64,000 nt of DNA. It comes from Pseudomonas sp. ICMP22404. Lineage in GTDB: Bacteria; Pseudomonadota; Gammaproteobacteria; Pseudomonadales; Pseudomonadaceae. The position numbers were made by a program, and so were the translations under genes. The notes under the pieces are model-generated. The model was not told the DNA's origin. It saw only the letters and a program-made list of their open reading frames with translations, and ran no database searches. Below, piece after piece: positions 26,367 to 34,965 of the stretch (its first letter is position 1; each line of letters opens with the position of its first letter). The stretch covers positions 62,001 to 126,000 of the forward strand of contig NZ_VCNG01000009.1 in the NCBI RefSeq assembly GCF_006227205.1, given 5' to 3'.

Positions 26367-27632
26367 ATGAAACGTCGTAGCTTGATCAAGGCTTTTACCC
26401 TCTCGGCCAGCATTGCCGCGATGGGCATGGCCTGGACCGTCCAGGCCGCCGAGACCATCAAGGTCGGCATCCTGCATTCGCTGTCCGGGACCATGGCGAT
26501 TTCCGAGACGTCCCTCAAGGACATGGCGCTGATGACCATCGACGAAATCAATGCCAAGGGCGGTGTGAACGGCAAGCAGCTCGAAGCGGTGGTCGTGGAC
26601 CCGGCCTCGAACTGGCCACTGTTTGCGGAAAAAGGCCGGCAGTTGCTGACCCAGGACAAGGTCGCCGTGGTGTTCGGCTGCTGGACGTCGGTGTCGCGCA
26701 AATCCGTGCTGCCGGTGTTCGAAGAACTCAATGGCCTGCTGTTCTACCCGGTGCAATACGAAGGCGAAGAGATGTCGCCTAACGTGTTCTACACCGGCGC
26801 CGCGCCGAACCAGCAGGCGATTCCGGCAGTGGAATACCTGATGAGCGAAGAAGGTGGCAGCGCCAAGCGCTATTTCCTGCTGGGCACCGACTACGTCTAC
26901 CCGCGCACCACCAACAAGATCCTCCGGGCGTTCCTGCACTCCAAGGGTGTGGCGGACAAGGACATCGAAGAGGTCTATACCCCGTTCGGCCACAGCGATT
27001 ACCAGACCATCGTGGCGAGCATCAAGAAGTTCTCTGCCGGCGGCAAGACCGCGGTCATCTCCACGGTCAACGGCGACTCCAACGTGCCGTTCTACAAGGA
27101 ACTGGCCAACCAGGGCCTGAAAGCCACCGACGTACCGGTGGTGGCGTTCTCGGTGGGCGAAGAAGAGCTGCGTGGCATCGACACCAAACCGCTGGTGGGC
27201 AACCTGGCGGCATGGAACTACTTCGAATCCGTGGATAACCCGGCGAACAAGAAATTCGTCGATGCCTGGAAAGCCTACGCCAAGGCCAAGAACCTGCCGG
27301 GCGCCGACAAGGCCGTGACCAACGACCCGATGGAAGCCACCTATGTCGGTATCCACATGTGGGCCCAAGCGGCAGAAAAGGCCAAGTCCACCGACGTCGA
27401 CAAGGTTCGCGAAGCCCTGGCCGGCCAGACCTTCGCCGCGCCGTCGGGCTACACCCTGACCATGGACAAGACCAACCACCACCTGCACAAGCCGGTGATG
27501 ATCGGCGAGATCCAGGCCGATGGTCAGTTCAACGTGGTCTGGCAAACCGAGGGTCCGGTCCGCGCCCAGCCGTGGAGCCCGTTCATCGCCGGCAACGACA
27601 AGAAGCCCGACTATGCGGTGAAGGGTAACTGA
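26367..27632 (+). CDS. urtA: Urea ABC transporter, periplasmic binding protein
   Basis: The 421-residue protein starts at ATG 26367 after CGGAG. It has a twin-Arg-like N-terminus (MKRRSLIKAF) and a signal peptide ending in VQA. Mature motifs VGILHSLSGTMAISE, VFGCWTSVSRKSVLPVFE and LLFYPVQYEGEE are typical of UrtA. It binds urea in the periplasm and delivers it to UrtBC. The first gene of urtABCDE, it has a sigma-54 promoter. An upstream in-frame ATG at 26235 is rejected because it precedes the promoter. Confidence 0.95.
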   Translation: MKRRSLIKAFTLSASIAAMGMAWTVQAAETIKVGILHSLSGTMAISETSLKDMALMTIDEINAKGGVNGKQLEAVVVDPASNWPLFAEKGRQLLTQDKVAVVFGCWTSVSRKSVLPVFEELNGLLFYPVQYEGEEMSPNVFYTGAAPNQQAIPAVEYLMSEEGGSAKRYFLLGTDYVYPRTTNKILRAFLHSKGVADKDIEEVYTPFGHSDYQTIVASIKKFSAGGKTAVISTVNGDSNVPFYKELANQGLKATDVPVVAFSVGEEELRGIDTKPLVGNLAAWNYFESVDNPANKKFVDAWKAYAKAKNLPGADKAVTNDPMEATYVGIHMWAQAAEKAKSTDVDKVREALAGQTFAAPSGYTLTMDKTNHHLHKPVMIGEIQADGQFNVVWQTEGPVRAQPWSPFIAGNDKKPDYAVKGN

Positions 27633-27678
27633 GCCCATGGGTGTCGGCCCCGGATCCCGGGACCGACACACGACTCCT

Positions 27679-27766
27679 GTGGGAGCGAGCCTGCTCGCGA
27701 TAGCGCTGGATCAGTCAGCGCAAACGTGACGGGTACGCCGCTATCGCGAGCAGGCTCGCTCCCACA
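27679..27766. repeat. REP pair between urtA and urtB
   Basis: An inverted GTGGGAGCGAGCCTGCTCGC pair lies inside the urt operon, where it can stabilise the urtA end of the message. Confidence 0.85.
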
Positions 27767-27791
27767 AAAAGCACTGCGCAAGGCCGAGCAT

Positions 27792-29294
27792 ATGCCCACC
27801 GCCCTTTACCGTCTGATTCTCGCCCTGGTGATGTTACTGCCACTGGGCGCCCACGCGGGCGACGCCGAAGACTTCGTCGCCGCCAACCCGACCCTGCAGG
27901 CCAAACTGCTGGAAACCTGGGCGGCGCAGCCCGAGCCCGGGCGTGTCGAACTGCTCAACGCTTTGCAGCAAGGCCAGTTGACCGTCGACGGCCAGCCCAA
28001 GACCTTGCGCCTGAACAATCGCTTGCGGGGGCTGATCGAAACCGCCCTCGCCAGTCACCAACTGCTTGCCAGTGATCCCCGCATGCGCCTGGGCGCAGCG
28101 CAACAGCTGCAAAAAAGCGCGCGCCCGGCGCAGCTGGCTTTTCTCGACCGGCAGCTGGCCGGCGAGCAAGACGAAGATGTCCACGCCGCCCTGAGCCTGG
28201 CCCTGGCAAACCTGCAATTGGTGGACGCCAATCCAAGCGTGCGCCTGGCGGCCGTCCGGTTGCTGGGGGAAACCGGCGACCCGCTGGCCCGCACCCGTCT
28301 CGAAGGCGTGCTCGAACCTGGCGCCGAAACCGATGCGGGCGTGCGCACCGCCGCCGAGACCAGTCTCGCCCAGGTCAAGCGCAAACTGCTGGTGGGCGAG
28401 CTGCTGGGCCAGGCGTTCAGCGGCATGTCCCTGGGCTCGATCCTGTTGCTCGCGGCCCTCGGCCTGGCCATCACCTTCGGCCTGCTGGGGGTGATCAACA
28501 TGGCCCACGGCGAGATGCTGATGCTCGGCGCCTATTCCACATACGTCGTGCAGATGCTGTTCCAGCGCTTCGCGCCGAACGCCATCGAGTTCTACCCGCT
28601 GATCGCCCTGCCGGTGGCATTTTTCATCACCGCCGCCATCGGCATGGCCCTGGAACGCACGGTGATCCGCCATCTCTACGGACGGCCACTGGAAACCCTG
28701 CTCGCCACCTGGGGCATCAGCCTGATGCTGATCCAACTGGTGCGCCTGGTATTCGGCGCGCAGAACGTCGAAGTGGCCAACCCGGCCTGGCTGTCGGGGG
28801 GGATCCAGGTGTTGCCGAACCTGGTGCTGCCGTACAACCGCATCGTCATCATCGCCTTCGCACTGTTCGTGGTGTTGCTGACCTGGTTGTTGCTGAACAA
28901 GACCCGCCTGGGCCTGAACGTGCGGGCCGTCACCCAGAACCGCAACATGGCGGCCTGCTGCGGGGTACCCACCGGGCGCGTGGACATGCTCGCCTTCGGC
29001 CTCGGTTCGGGCATTGCCGGGCTGGGCGGCGTGGCCCTGAGCCAGATCGGCAACGTCGGCCCGGACCTGGGCCAGAGCTACATCATCGATTCGTTCCTGG
29101 TGGTGGTGCTCGGCGGCGTCGGCCAGTTGGCCGGTAGCGTATCCGCCGCGTTCGGACTGGGCATCGCCAACAAGATTCTCGAACCGCAGATCGGCGCCGT
29201 GCTCGGCAAGATCCTCATCCTCGCGCTGATCATTCTGTTCATCCAGAAGCGTCCGCAAGGCCTCTTCGCGCTCAAAGGACGGGTAATCGACTGA
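27792..29294 (+). CDS. urtB: Urea ABC transporter permease UrtB
   Basis: The 500-residue protein has a signal-like N-terminus and about 200 mostly helical residues before the LivH-type membrane domain. That domain contains GLAITFGLLGVINMAHGEMLMLGAYSTY and GGVGQLAGS. The long periplasmic extension is normal for UrtB. It forms the transmembrane channel with UrtC. The ATG at 27792 follows AAGGCCGAG. The stop overlaps the urtC start (TGATG). Confidence 0.93.
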   Translation: MPTALYRLILALVMLLPLGAHAGDAEDFVAANPTLQAKLLETWAAQPEPGRVELLNALQQGQLTVDGQPKTLRLNNRLRGLIETALASHQLLASDPRMRLGAAQQLQKSARPAQLAFLDRQLAGEQDEDVHAALSLALANLQLVDANPSVRLAAVRLLGETGDPLARTRLEGVLEPGAETDAGVRTAAETSLAQVKRKLLVGELLGQAFSGMSLGSILLLAALGLAITFGLLGVINMAHGEMLMLGAYSTYVVQMLFQRFAPNAIEFYPLIALPVAFFITAAIGMALERTVIRHLYGRPLETLLATWGISLMLIQLVRLVFGAQNVEVANPAWLSGGIQVLPNLVLPYNRIVIIAFALFVVLLTWLLLNKTRLGLNVRAVTQNRNMAACCGVPTGRVDMLAFGLGSGIAGLGGVALSQIGNVGPDLGQSYIIDSFLVVVLGGVGQLAGSVSAAFGLGIANKILEPQIGAVLGKILILALIILFIQKRPQGLFALKGRVID

Positions 29295-30373
29295 TGAACC
29301 AGCCCCTGATGCTCACGGCCACGCAAAAGGCCGGGCCTAAAGTCACCCTCGCCGTCGGTGCACTGATCCTGGCCGTACTGTTGAGCCTGCCACTGCTGTC
29401 GTTGCTGGCGGCGGACCATCCACTGCATGTCTCGGCCTACACCCTGACGCTGGTGGGCAAGATTCTCTGCTACGCCATCGTTGCCCTGGCGCTGGACCTG
29501 GTCTGGGGCTACGCCGGCTTGCTGTCCCTGGGCCATGGCCTGTTCTTCGCCCTGGGCGGCTACGCCATGGGCATGTACCTGATGCGCCAGGCGGCCGGTG
29601 ATGGCTTGCCGGCGTTCATGACGTTCCTGTCGTGGACCGAATTGCCCTGGTACTGGACCGGCACTGACAGTTTTCTCTGGGCCTTGTGCCTGGTGGTCCT
29701 GGCGCCGGGGCTGCTGGCGTTGATGTTCGGTTTCTTCGCCTTTCGTTCGCGGATCAAGGGCGTGTATTTCTCAATCATGACCCAGGCCCTGACATTCGCC
29801 GGAATGCTGCTGTTCTTCCGCAACGAAACCGGCTTCGGCGGCAACAACGGCTTCACCAATTTCCGCTCGATCCTGGGTTTCGGCATCACCGAACCCGGCA
29901 CCCGAGCCGTGCTGTTCCTGCTCACTGTGCTGTTGCTGGTGGCGAGCCTGTTCATCGGCTGGCGACTGGCCCGCAGCAAGTTCGGCCGGGTGCTGACCGC
30001 CCTGCGGGACGCGGAAAACCGCCTGATGTTCTGCGGTTACGATCCCCGGGGCTTCAAGCTGTTCGTCTGGGTCTTGAGCGCGGTCCTGTGCGGTCTGGCC
30101 GGGGCGTTGTATGTGCCACAGGTGGGCATCATCAACCCCAGCGAAATGTCACCGACCAACTCCATCGAGGCCGCCGTATGGGTGGCGCTCGGCGGGCGCG
30201 GCACACTGATCGGGCCGCTGCTGGGCGCCGGCGTGGTCAACGGCATGAAGAGCTGGTTCACCGTGGCCTTCCCGGAGTACTGGCTGTTTTTCCTGGGCGC
30301 GCTGTTCATCGTGGTGACCCTATACCTGCCCAAGGGCGTGGTGGGCCTGCTGAAGAAACGAGGCGAACAATGA
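29294..30373 (+). CDS. urtC: Urea ABC transporter permease UrtC
   Basis: This 359-residue LivM-type permease has many membrane spans and the motifs DLVWGYAGLLSLGHGLFFALGGYAMGMYL and WVALGGRGTLIGPLLGAGVVN. It pairs with UrtB. The start overlaps the urtB stop and the stop overlaps the urtD start, so translation is probably coupled. Length and motifs fit the family. Confidence 0.94.
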   Translation: MNQPLMLTATQKAGPKVTLAVGALILAVLLSLPLLSLLAADHPLHVSAYTLTLVGKILCYAIVALALDLVWGYAGLLSLGHGLFFALGGYAMGMYLMRQAAGDGLPAFMTFLSWTELPWYWTGTDSFLWALCLVVLAPGLLALMFGFFAFRSRIKGVYFSIMTQALTFAGMLLFFRNETGFGGNNGFTNFRSILGFGITEPGTRAVLFLLTVLLLVASLFIGWRLARSKFGRVLTALRDAENRLMFCGYDPRGFKLFVWVLSAVLCGLAGALYVPQVGIINPSEMSPTNSIEAAVWVALGGRGTLIGPLLGAGVVNGMKSWFTVAFPEYWLFFLGALFIVVTLYLPKGVVGLLKKRGEQ

Positions 30374-31239
30374 GAATCACAGCGAGTGCCGAATTCATGC
30401 TCGAGCCAGCTTTTTTTCCAACCGAACCCAACAAGGACGCCGGCAGCAGCCGCGACGCCATCGGCCTCGGCCGGGCCGCCGGCGAAGGCCTGAATACCCG
30501 TCACGGCACGATCCTGACCCTGGAAGACATCAGCGTCAGCTTCGACGGTTTCAAGGCCCTGAACGATCTGAACCTGTACATCGGCGTGGGCGAACTGCGT
30601 TGCATCATCGGCCCCAACGGCGCGGGCAAGACCACGCTGATGGACGTGATCACCGGCAAGACCCGCCCCAGCCACGGCAACGCCTGGTTCGGCGAGACCC
30701 TCGACCTGACCGGCATGAGCGAAGTGCAGATCGCCCAGGCCGGTATCGGCCGCAAGTTCCAGAAGCCCACAGTGTTCGAAGCCCTGAGCGTGTTCGAGAA
30801 CCTGGAACTGGCGTTGAAAACCGACAAGTCGGTATGGGCCAGCCTGCGGGCGAAGCTGACCGGCGAGCAGCACGACCGTATCAATGAAGTGCTGGAGACC
30901 ATCCGCCTCACGCCATCGGTCAATCGCGCGGCCGGGCTGCTGTCCCACGGACAGAAGCAGTTCCTGGAGATCGGCATGCTGCTGGTGCAAGACCCGCAAT
31001 TGCTATTGCTCGACGAACCCGTGGCGGGCATGACCGACGCCGAAACCGACTTCACCGCCGAGCTGTTCAAATCCCTGGCGGGCAAGCATTCGCTGATGGT
31101 GGTGGAACATGACATGGGCTTCGTCGGCACCATCGCCGACCACGTTACCGTGCTGCACCAGGGCAGTGTGCTGGCCGAAGGGTCGTTGGAGCAGGTCCAG
31201 GACAATGAGCGGGTGATCGAGGTGTATCTCGGTCGGTAG
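30370..31239 (+). CDS. urtD: Urea ABC transporter ATPase UrtD
   Basis: From ATG 30370 (ATGA overlap with urtC) the protein has 289 residues. An N-terminal ~45-residue tail precedes the ATPase core. The core has Walker A GPNGAGKTT, LSHGQKQ in place of the usual LSGGQ signature, Walker B LLLLDEPVAGM and H-loop VVEHDMGFV. The GQ-altered signature is usual for UrtD/LivG types. A much longer upstream frame is a shadow of urtC. Confidence 0.93.
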   Translation: MRITASAEFMLEPAFFPTEPNKDAGSSRDAIGLGRAAGEGLNTRHGTILTLEDISVSFDGFKALNDLNLYIGVGELRCIIGPNGAGKTTLMDVITGKTRPSHGNAWFGETLDLTGMSEVQIAQAGIGRKFQKPTVFEALSVFENLELALKTDKSVWASLRAKLTGEQHDRINEVLETIRLTPSVNRAAGLLSHGQKQFLEIGMLLVQDPQLLLLDEPVAGMTDAETDFTAELFKSLAGKHSLMVVEHDMGFVGTIADHVTVLHQGSVLAEGSLEQVQDNERVIEVYLGR

Positions 31240-31274
31240 AGCTGTGAACACATTACCTCTATGGGATAGGGCCT

Positions 31275-31363
31275 GTGGGAGCAAAGCTTGCTCGCGACGA
31301 ACGATAACGCGGTCTTCTGCTGGACCGAGGTGCTGCTATCGCGAGCAAGCTTTGCTCCCACAG
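31275..31363. repeat. REP pair between urtD and urtE
   Basis: GTGGGAGCAAAGCTTGCTCGC and its inverted copy form the second REP hairpin inside the urt operon. This is the AAGCTTGC subtype. Confidence 0.85.
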
Positions 31364-31404
31364 AAAGCCATTGCTCCACAGAGGATTTGAGGGGAATTCA
31401 AACC

Positions 31405-32103
31405 ATGCTGCAAGTCGACAAGCTCCACCAATACTACGGCGGTAGTCACATCCTGCGGGGCCTGTCGTTTGACGTGAAGGTCGGCGAAGTAACCTGCCTG
31501 CTAGGTCGCAATGGCGTGGGCAAGACCACCCTGCTCAAATGCCTGATGGGCCTGCTGCCGGCCAGGGAAGGGGCAGTGAATTGGGAAGGCAAAACCATCA
31601 CCGCGTTCAAGCCACATCAGCGGGTTCACGCCGGCATCGCCTATGTGCCCCAGGGTCGGGAGATTTTCGGACGGCTGACGGTGGAAGAAAACCTGCTGAT
31701 GGGCCTGTCGCGTTTTCCCGCATCCGAGGCGCGGGAAGTTCCGGCGTTCATCTACGAGTTGTTCCCGGTGCTGCTGCAAATGAAACAGCGCCGTGGCGGT
31801 GACCTGTCCGGCGGCCAGCAACAGCAGCTCGCCATTGGCCGGGCGTTGGCCAGTCGCCCACGCCTGTTGATTCTCGACGAGCCCACCGAAGGCATCCAGC
31901 CGTCGGTCATCAAGGAAATCGGCGCGGTCATCAAGCAACTGGCGGCCCGGGGCGACATGGCGATTTTGCTGGTGGAGCAGTTCTACGACTTCGCCGCCGA
32001 GCTGGCCGATCAATACCTGGTGATGTCCCGGGGCGAGATCGTGCAGCAGGGGCGCGGAGAAAACATGGAAGCCGAGGGTGTGCGCGGACTGGTTACGATC
32101 TAG
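31405..32103 (+). CDS. urtE: Urea ABC transporter ATPase UrtE
   Basis: This 232-residue LivF-type ATPase has Walker A GRNGVGKTT, signature LSGGQQQQLAIGRAL, Walker B LLILDEPTEGIQP and VEQFYDF in the H-loop region. The start at 31405 gives the typical MLQVDKLHQYYGGSHILRG. An in-frame ATG at 31288 lies inside the REP pair and is rejected. It ends the transporter operon 30 bp before ureD, so ureD probably shares the message. Confidence 0.94.
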   Translation: MLQVDKLHQYYGGSHILRGLSFDVKVGEVTCLLGRNGVGKTTLLKCLMGLLPAREGAVNWEGKTITAFKPHQRVHAGIAYVPQGREIFGRLTVEENLLMGLSRFPASEAREVPAFIYELFPVLLQMKQRRGGDLSGGQQQQLAIGRALASRPRLLILDEPTEGIQPSVIKEIGAVIKQLAARGDMAILLVEQFYDFAAELADQYLVMSRGEIVQQGRGENMEAEGVRGLVTI

Positions 32104-32133
32104 TCTGTAGCGTCCGGACAATAATCAGAAATC

Positions 32134-32976
32134 ATGAATCTACCTCTCTCTGCACCTGCCCTGTTCACGCCCTGCTGGCACGCCGAGCTGGAGCTGGCCT
32201 ACGCCCGCTTTGGCGACAGCACGCGCCCGGTACAACGCCGCCATAAAGGCCCGCTGCGGGTGCAAAAACATTTGTATGCCGAAGGGCCCGAGGTGTGCCA
32301 ACACATCATTGTCCACCCGCCTGGGGGCATTGCTGGCGGTGACCGATTGGCGATCTCGGCTCACGTCGGCCCCGGCGCCTGGGCACAGCTGACCAGCCCC
32401 GGCGCGGCCAAGTGGTACCGCGCCACGGCGCCTGCCTGTCAGCAACTGAGCCTGAGCGTGGCAGCCGGGGCGACACTGGAGTGGTTGCCCCAGGAGACCA
32501 TTGTTTTCAGCGCCGCCCAGGCCGAACTCGGCACGTCCATCGACTTGCAGGGCGACGGGCGCCTGTTTTATTGGGACATGGTTGCCCTCGGCCGCCCCGC
32601 CAGCGGCGAGCGCTTCGACCTGGGACACTTTCAATCGCGGCTGGACATTCGCCGCGACGGACAGTTGTTGTGGCATGAGCGCCAGCGCATCGTCGGTGGC
32701 GACGGTTTACTGGACTCACCCATCGGGCTGGGCGGCGACCCGGTGTTTGCGACGCTGCTGGTGACGGGCGAGATCGACAGTGAACTGCTGGAGCAGTGTC
32801 GCTCCCTGGGCCACGCGGTGCGTGGGGACCTGACGCAGTTGCCGGGGCTGGTCGTGGCGCGGTGCCTGGCGAGCGAGGCCTTGCTCGCGCGGGGGTGGCT
32901 GGTTGAGTTGTGGCGACTGCTGCGCCCGGCGGTGTTGGGGCGAGAAGCCGTGCCACCGAGAATCTGGAGTACCTGA
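32134..32976 (+). CDS. ureD: Urease accessory protein UreD
   Basis: The 280-residue UreD scaffold helps load nickel into apo-urease as part of the UreDFG complex. Family motifs seen are HKGPLRVQKHLYAEGP, HPPGGIAGGD and FYWDMVALGRPASGERF in its LFYWD form. It lies 30 bp after urtE, with a weak ribosome site. A REP pair then separates it from ureA. UreE, F and G are encoded about 14 kb downstream. Confidence 0.93.
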   Translation: MNLPLSAPALFTPCWHAELELAYARFGDSTRPVQRRHKGPLRVQKHLYAEGPEVCQHIIVHPPGGIAGGDRLAISAHVGPGAWAQLTSPGAAKWYRATAPACQQLSLSVAAGATLEWLPQETIVFSAAQAELGTSIDLQGDGRLFYWDMVALGRPASGERFDLGHFQSRLDIRRDGQLLWHERQRIVGGDGLLDSPIGLGGDPVFATLLVTGEIDSELLEQCRSLGHAVRGDLTQLPGLVVARCLASEALLARGWLVELWRLLRPAVLGREAVPPRIWST

Positions 32977-33005
32977 ATTGCTTTTCTGTGGGAGTACTGA
33001 GTTCT

Positions 33006-33092
33006 GTGGGAGCAAAGCTTGCTCGCGATGCAGGCGCCTCGACACAGAAAAAGACCGCGTTATCGTTTATCGCCAGCAAGCTTTGCTCCCAC
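33006..33092. repeat. REP pair between ureD and ureA
   Basis: GTGGGAGCAAAGCTTGCTCGC and a shortened inverted arm are inserted between the accessory and structural genes. Confidence 0.8.
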
Positions 33093-33153
33093 GGGTTCCC
33101 ATCCAAGGGTTGAGCTTAGCGCGAATTATTTATCTGCCTCTTATGGATTGCAC

Positions 33154-33456
33154 ATGGACCTGACCCCACGCGAAAAAGACAAGCTGTTGATCTTCACCGC
33201 CGGCCTCGTCGCCGAGCGGCGACTGGCCCGCGGCTTGAAACTCAATTACCCGGAGGCCATGGCCTACATTTCCGCGGCCCTGCTCGAAGGCGCCCGCGAC
33301 GGTCAGACCGTGGCCGAGTTGATGCATTACGGCACCACCCTGCTGAGTCGCGAACAGGTGATGGAAGGCATCCCGGAAATGATCCCGGAGATCCAGGTCG
33401 AGGCAACCTTTCCCGACGGCACCAAGCTGGTCACCGTCCATCAGCCGATCGCCTGA
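33154..33456 (+). CDS. ureA: Urease gamma subunit
   Basis: The 100-residue UreA begins MDLTPREKDKLLIF and includes RGLKLNYPEAMAYI and QVMEGIPEMIPEIQVEATFPDGTKLV, all family hallmarks. It is the small structural subunit of the (UreABC)3 enzyme. Start 33154 gives the exact usual length; a frame opening at 33019 runs back into the REP element and is rejected. The next gene starts 10 bp downstream. Confidence 0.96.
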   Translation: MDLTPREKDKLLIFTAGLVAERRLARGLKLNYPEAMAYISAALLEGARDGQTVAELMHYGTTLLSREQVMEGIPEMIPEIQVEATFPDGTKLVTVHQPIA

Positions 33457-33466
33457 GGACCGTGCC

Positions 33467-34000
33467 ATGACGTATCGGATTCGTGACGCGCTCCCGGCGG
33501 ACTTGCCCGCCATCCGCGACATCTACAACGACGCGGTGCTCAACACCACGGCGATCTGGAACGAACAGGCCGTGGACCTGGGCAACCGCCAGGCATGGTT
33601 CGATGCACGGCAGTCCCAGGGCTACCCGGTGCTGGTGATCGTCGACGGCGAAGAACATGTACTCGGCTATGCTGCCTTCGGCGACTGGCGCCCCTTCGAC
33701 GGCTTCCGGCACACCGTGGAGCATTCGGTGTACGTGCGCAGCGACCAGCGTGGCAATGGCCTCGGCCCACGGTTGATGACGGTGTTGATCGAGCGCGCAA
33801 AGGCGTGTGGCAAACACGTCATGGTCGCCGCCATTGAAAGCGGCAACGCGGCTTCGATTCGTTTGCACGAGCGGGCCGGTTTCGTCATCACCGGGCAGAT
33901 GCCCCAGGTGGGGACCAAGTTCGGTCGCTGGCTGGACCTGACTTTCATGCAGTTGATCCTCAATCCCGGGGCACCTGCGCCTGTTTCCAACAAGGAGTGA
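33467..34000 (+). CDS. GNAT acetyltransferase, phosphinothricin/methionine-sulfoximine type
   Basis: The 177-residue GNAT protein begins RIRDALPADLPAIRDIYNDAV and has the acetyl-CoA loop VRSDQRGNGLGPRLM and AAIESGNAASIRLHERAGF. It resembles enzymes that acetylate glutamine-synthetase inhibitors (phosphinothricin, methionine sulfoximine). It lies between ureA and a second GNAT gene, well spaced by GAGGA before the ATG. A link to nitrogen metabolism is suggested by position. The true substrate is unknown. Confidence 0.87.
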   Translation: MTYRIRDALPADLPAIRDIYNDAVLNTTAIWNEQAVDLGNRQAWFDARQSQGYPVLVIVDGEEHVLGYAAFGDWRPFDGFRHTVEHSVYVRSDQRGNGLGPRLMTVLIERAKACGKHVMVAAIESGNAASIRLHERAGFVITGQMPQVGTKFGRWLDLTFMQLILNPGAPAPVSNKE

Positions 34001-34006
34001 CATCAG

Positions 34007-34540
34007 ATGAACGCCGCCCAGTTGCGTCGAGTCCACGCCGAAAGCTTTGCGCATTACCGCCAAGGCCTGATTGATCTGTTGCTCGACGCCGTGGGGTACG
34101 GCGCCAGTGTCGGCTTCATGGCCGATCTCGATGCGGTCCAGGCCCGCGCCTACTTCGACGAAGTCCAGACCAGCCTCAATCAGGGCAGTCTGTTGTTGTG
34201 GGTCGTGGTCAAGGACGAACAGGTGCAGGCCAGCGTCCAGCTTGCCCTATGTCAGAAGCCCAACGGCCTGAACCGCGCCGAAGTGCAGAAACTGCTGGTC
34301 CGAGGCGAGGCCCGCCGGCGGGGCCTGGGCCAGCAGCTGATGAGTGCCCTGGAGCTCGGCGCCCGCCAGCACAAGCGTGGCCTGTTGTACCTCGACACCG
34401 AGGCCGGCTCCGAGGCCGAGGCGTTCTACCGCGCCATGGGCTACACCCGTGTCGGTGAACTGCCCGACTACTGCCAGAGCCCGGACGGGACGTACACCCC
34501 GACCGCCATCTACTACAAGCTTTTGGGACAACCGCAATGA
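34007..34540 (+). CDS. GNAT family acetyltransferase of unknown substrate
   Basis: The 177-residue protein has the acetyl-CoA motif VRGEARRRGLGQQLM near residues 99-113 and YLDTEAGSEAEAFYRAMGY, typical of GNAT fold strand 5 and helix 4. AAGGAGTGACATCAG places the ATG well. It is not close in sequence to the upstream GNAT. Its stop overlaps the ureB start (ATGA), so it is translated with the urease genes. The substrate is not recognisable. Confidence 0.83.
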   Translation: MNAAQLRRVHAESFAHYRQGLIDLLLDAVGYGASVGFMADLDAVQARAYFDEVQTSLNQGSLLLWVVVKDEQVQASVQLALCQKPNGLNRAEVQKLLVRGEARRRGLGQQLMSALELGARQHKRGLLYLDTEAGSEAEAFYRAMGYTRVGELPDYCQSPDGTYTPTAIYYKLLGQPQ

Positions 34541-34842
34541 TTCCAGGCCAATACCAGGTCCAGCCCGGCGACATCGAACTCAACGTCGGCCGCCGTACCG
34601 TGACGCTGACCGTCGCCAACAGCGGCGACCGGCCGATCCAGGTCGGCTCGCACTATCACTTCTTCGAAACCAACGACGCCCTGACCTTCGACCGCGCCGC
34701 CAGCCGCGGCATGCGCCTGAACATCCCGGCCGGCACCGCCGTGCGCTTCGAGCCGGGCCAGAGCCGCGAGGTGGAACTGGTGGACCTGGCCGGGCATCGC
34801 CGGGTGTTCGGGTTTGCCGGGCGGGTCATGGGCGACCTCTAG
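34537..34842 (+). CDS. ureB: Urease beta subunit
   Basis: The 101-residue UreB begins MIPGQYQVQPGDIELN and has NSGDRPIQVGSHYHFFETN and RGMRLNIPAGTAVRFEPGQ, diagnostic for the family. It packs against UreC in the enzyme. Its ATG overlaps the stop of the second GNAT gene. A palindromic repeat of a second type separates it from ureC. Confidence 0.96.
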   Translation: MIPGQYQVQPGDIELNVGRRTVTLTVANSGDRPIQVGSHYHFFETNDALTFDRAASRGMRLNIPAGTAVRFEPGQSREVELVDLAGHRRVFGFAGRVMGDL

Positions 34843-34849
34843 GTCGCAG

Positions 34850-34953
34850 TTCGTTCCCACGCTCTGCGTGGGAATGCATCTCGGGACGCTCCGCGTCCCA
34901 CAAGCGGACGCAGAGCGTCCATGGCGGCATTCCCACGCAGAGCATGGGAACGA
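34850..34953. repeat. Palindromic element of a second REP type, between ureB and ureC
   Basis: GTTCCCACGCTCTGCGTGGGAA at the left and the related inverted GGCATTCCCACGCAGAGC at the right flank GGGACGCTCCGCGTCCC and GGACGCAGAGCGTCC. Each is self-complementary, so the 124-nt ureB-ureC gap folds into several hairpins. Confidence 0.8.
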
Positions 34954-34965
34954 TCAGGAAAGCAC

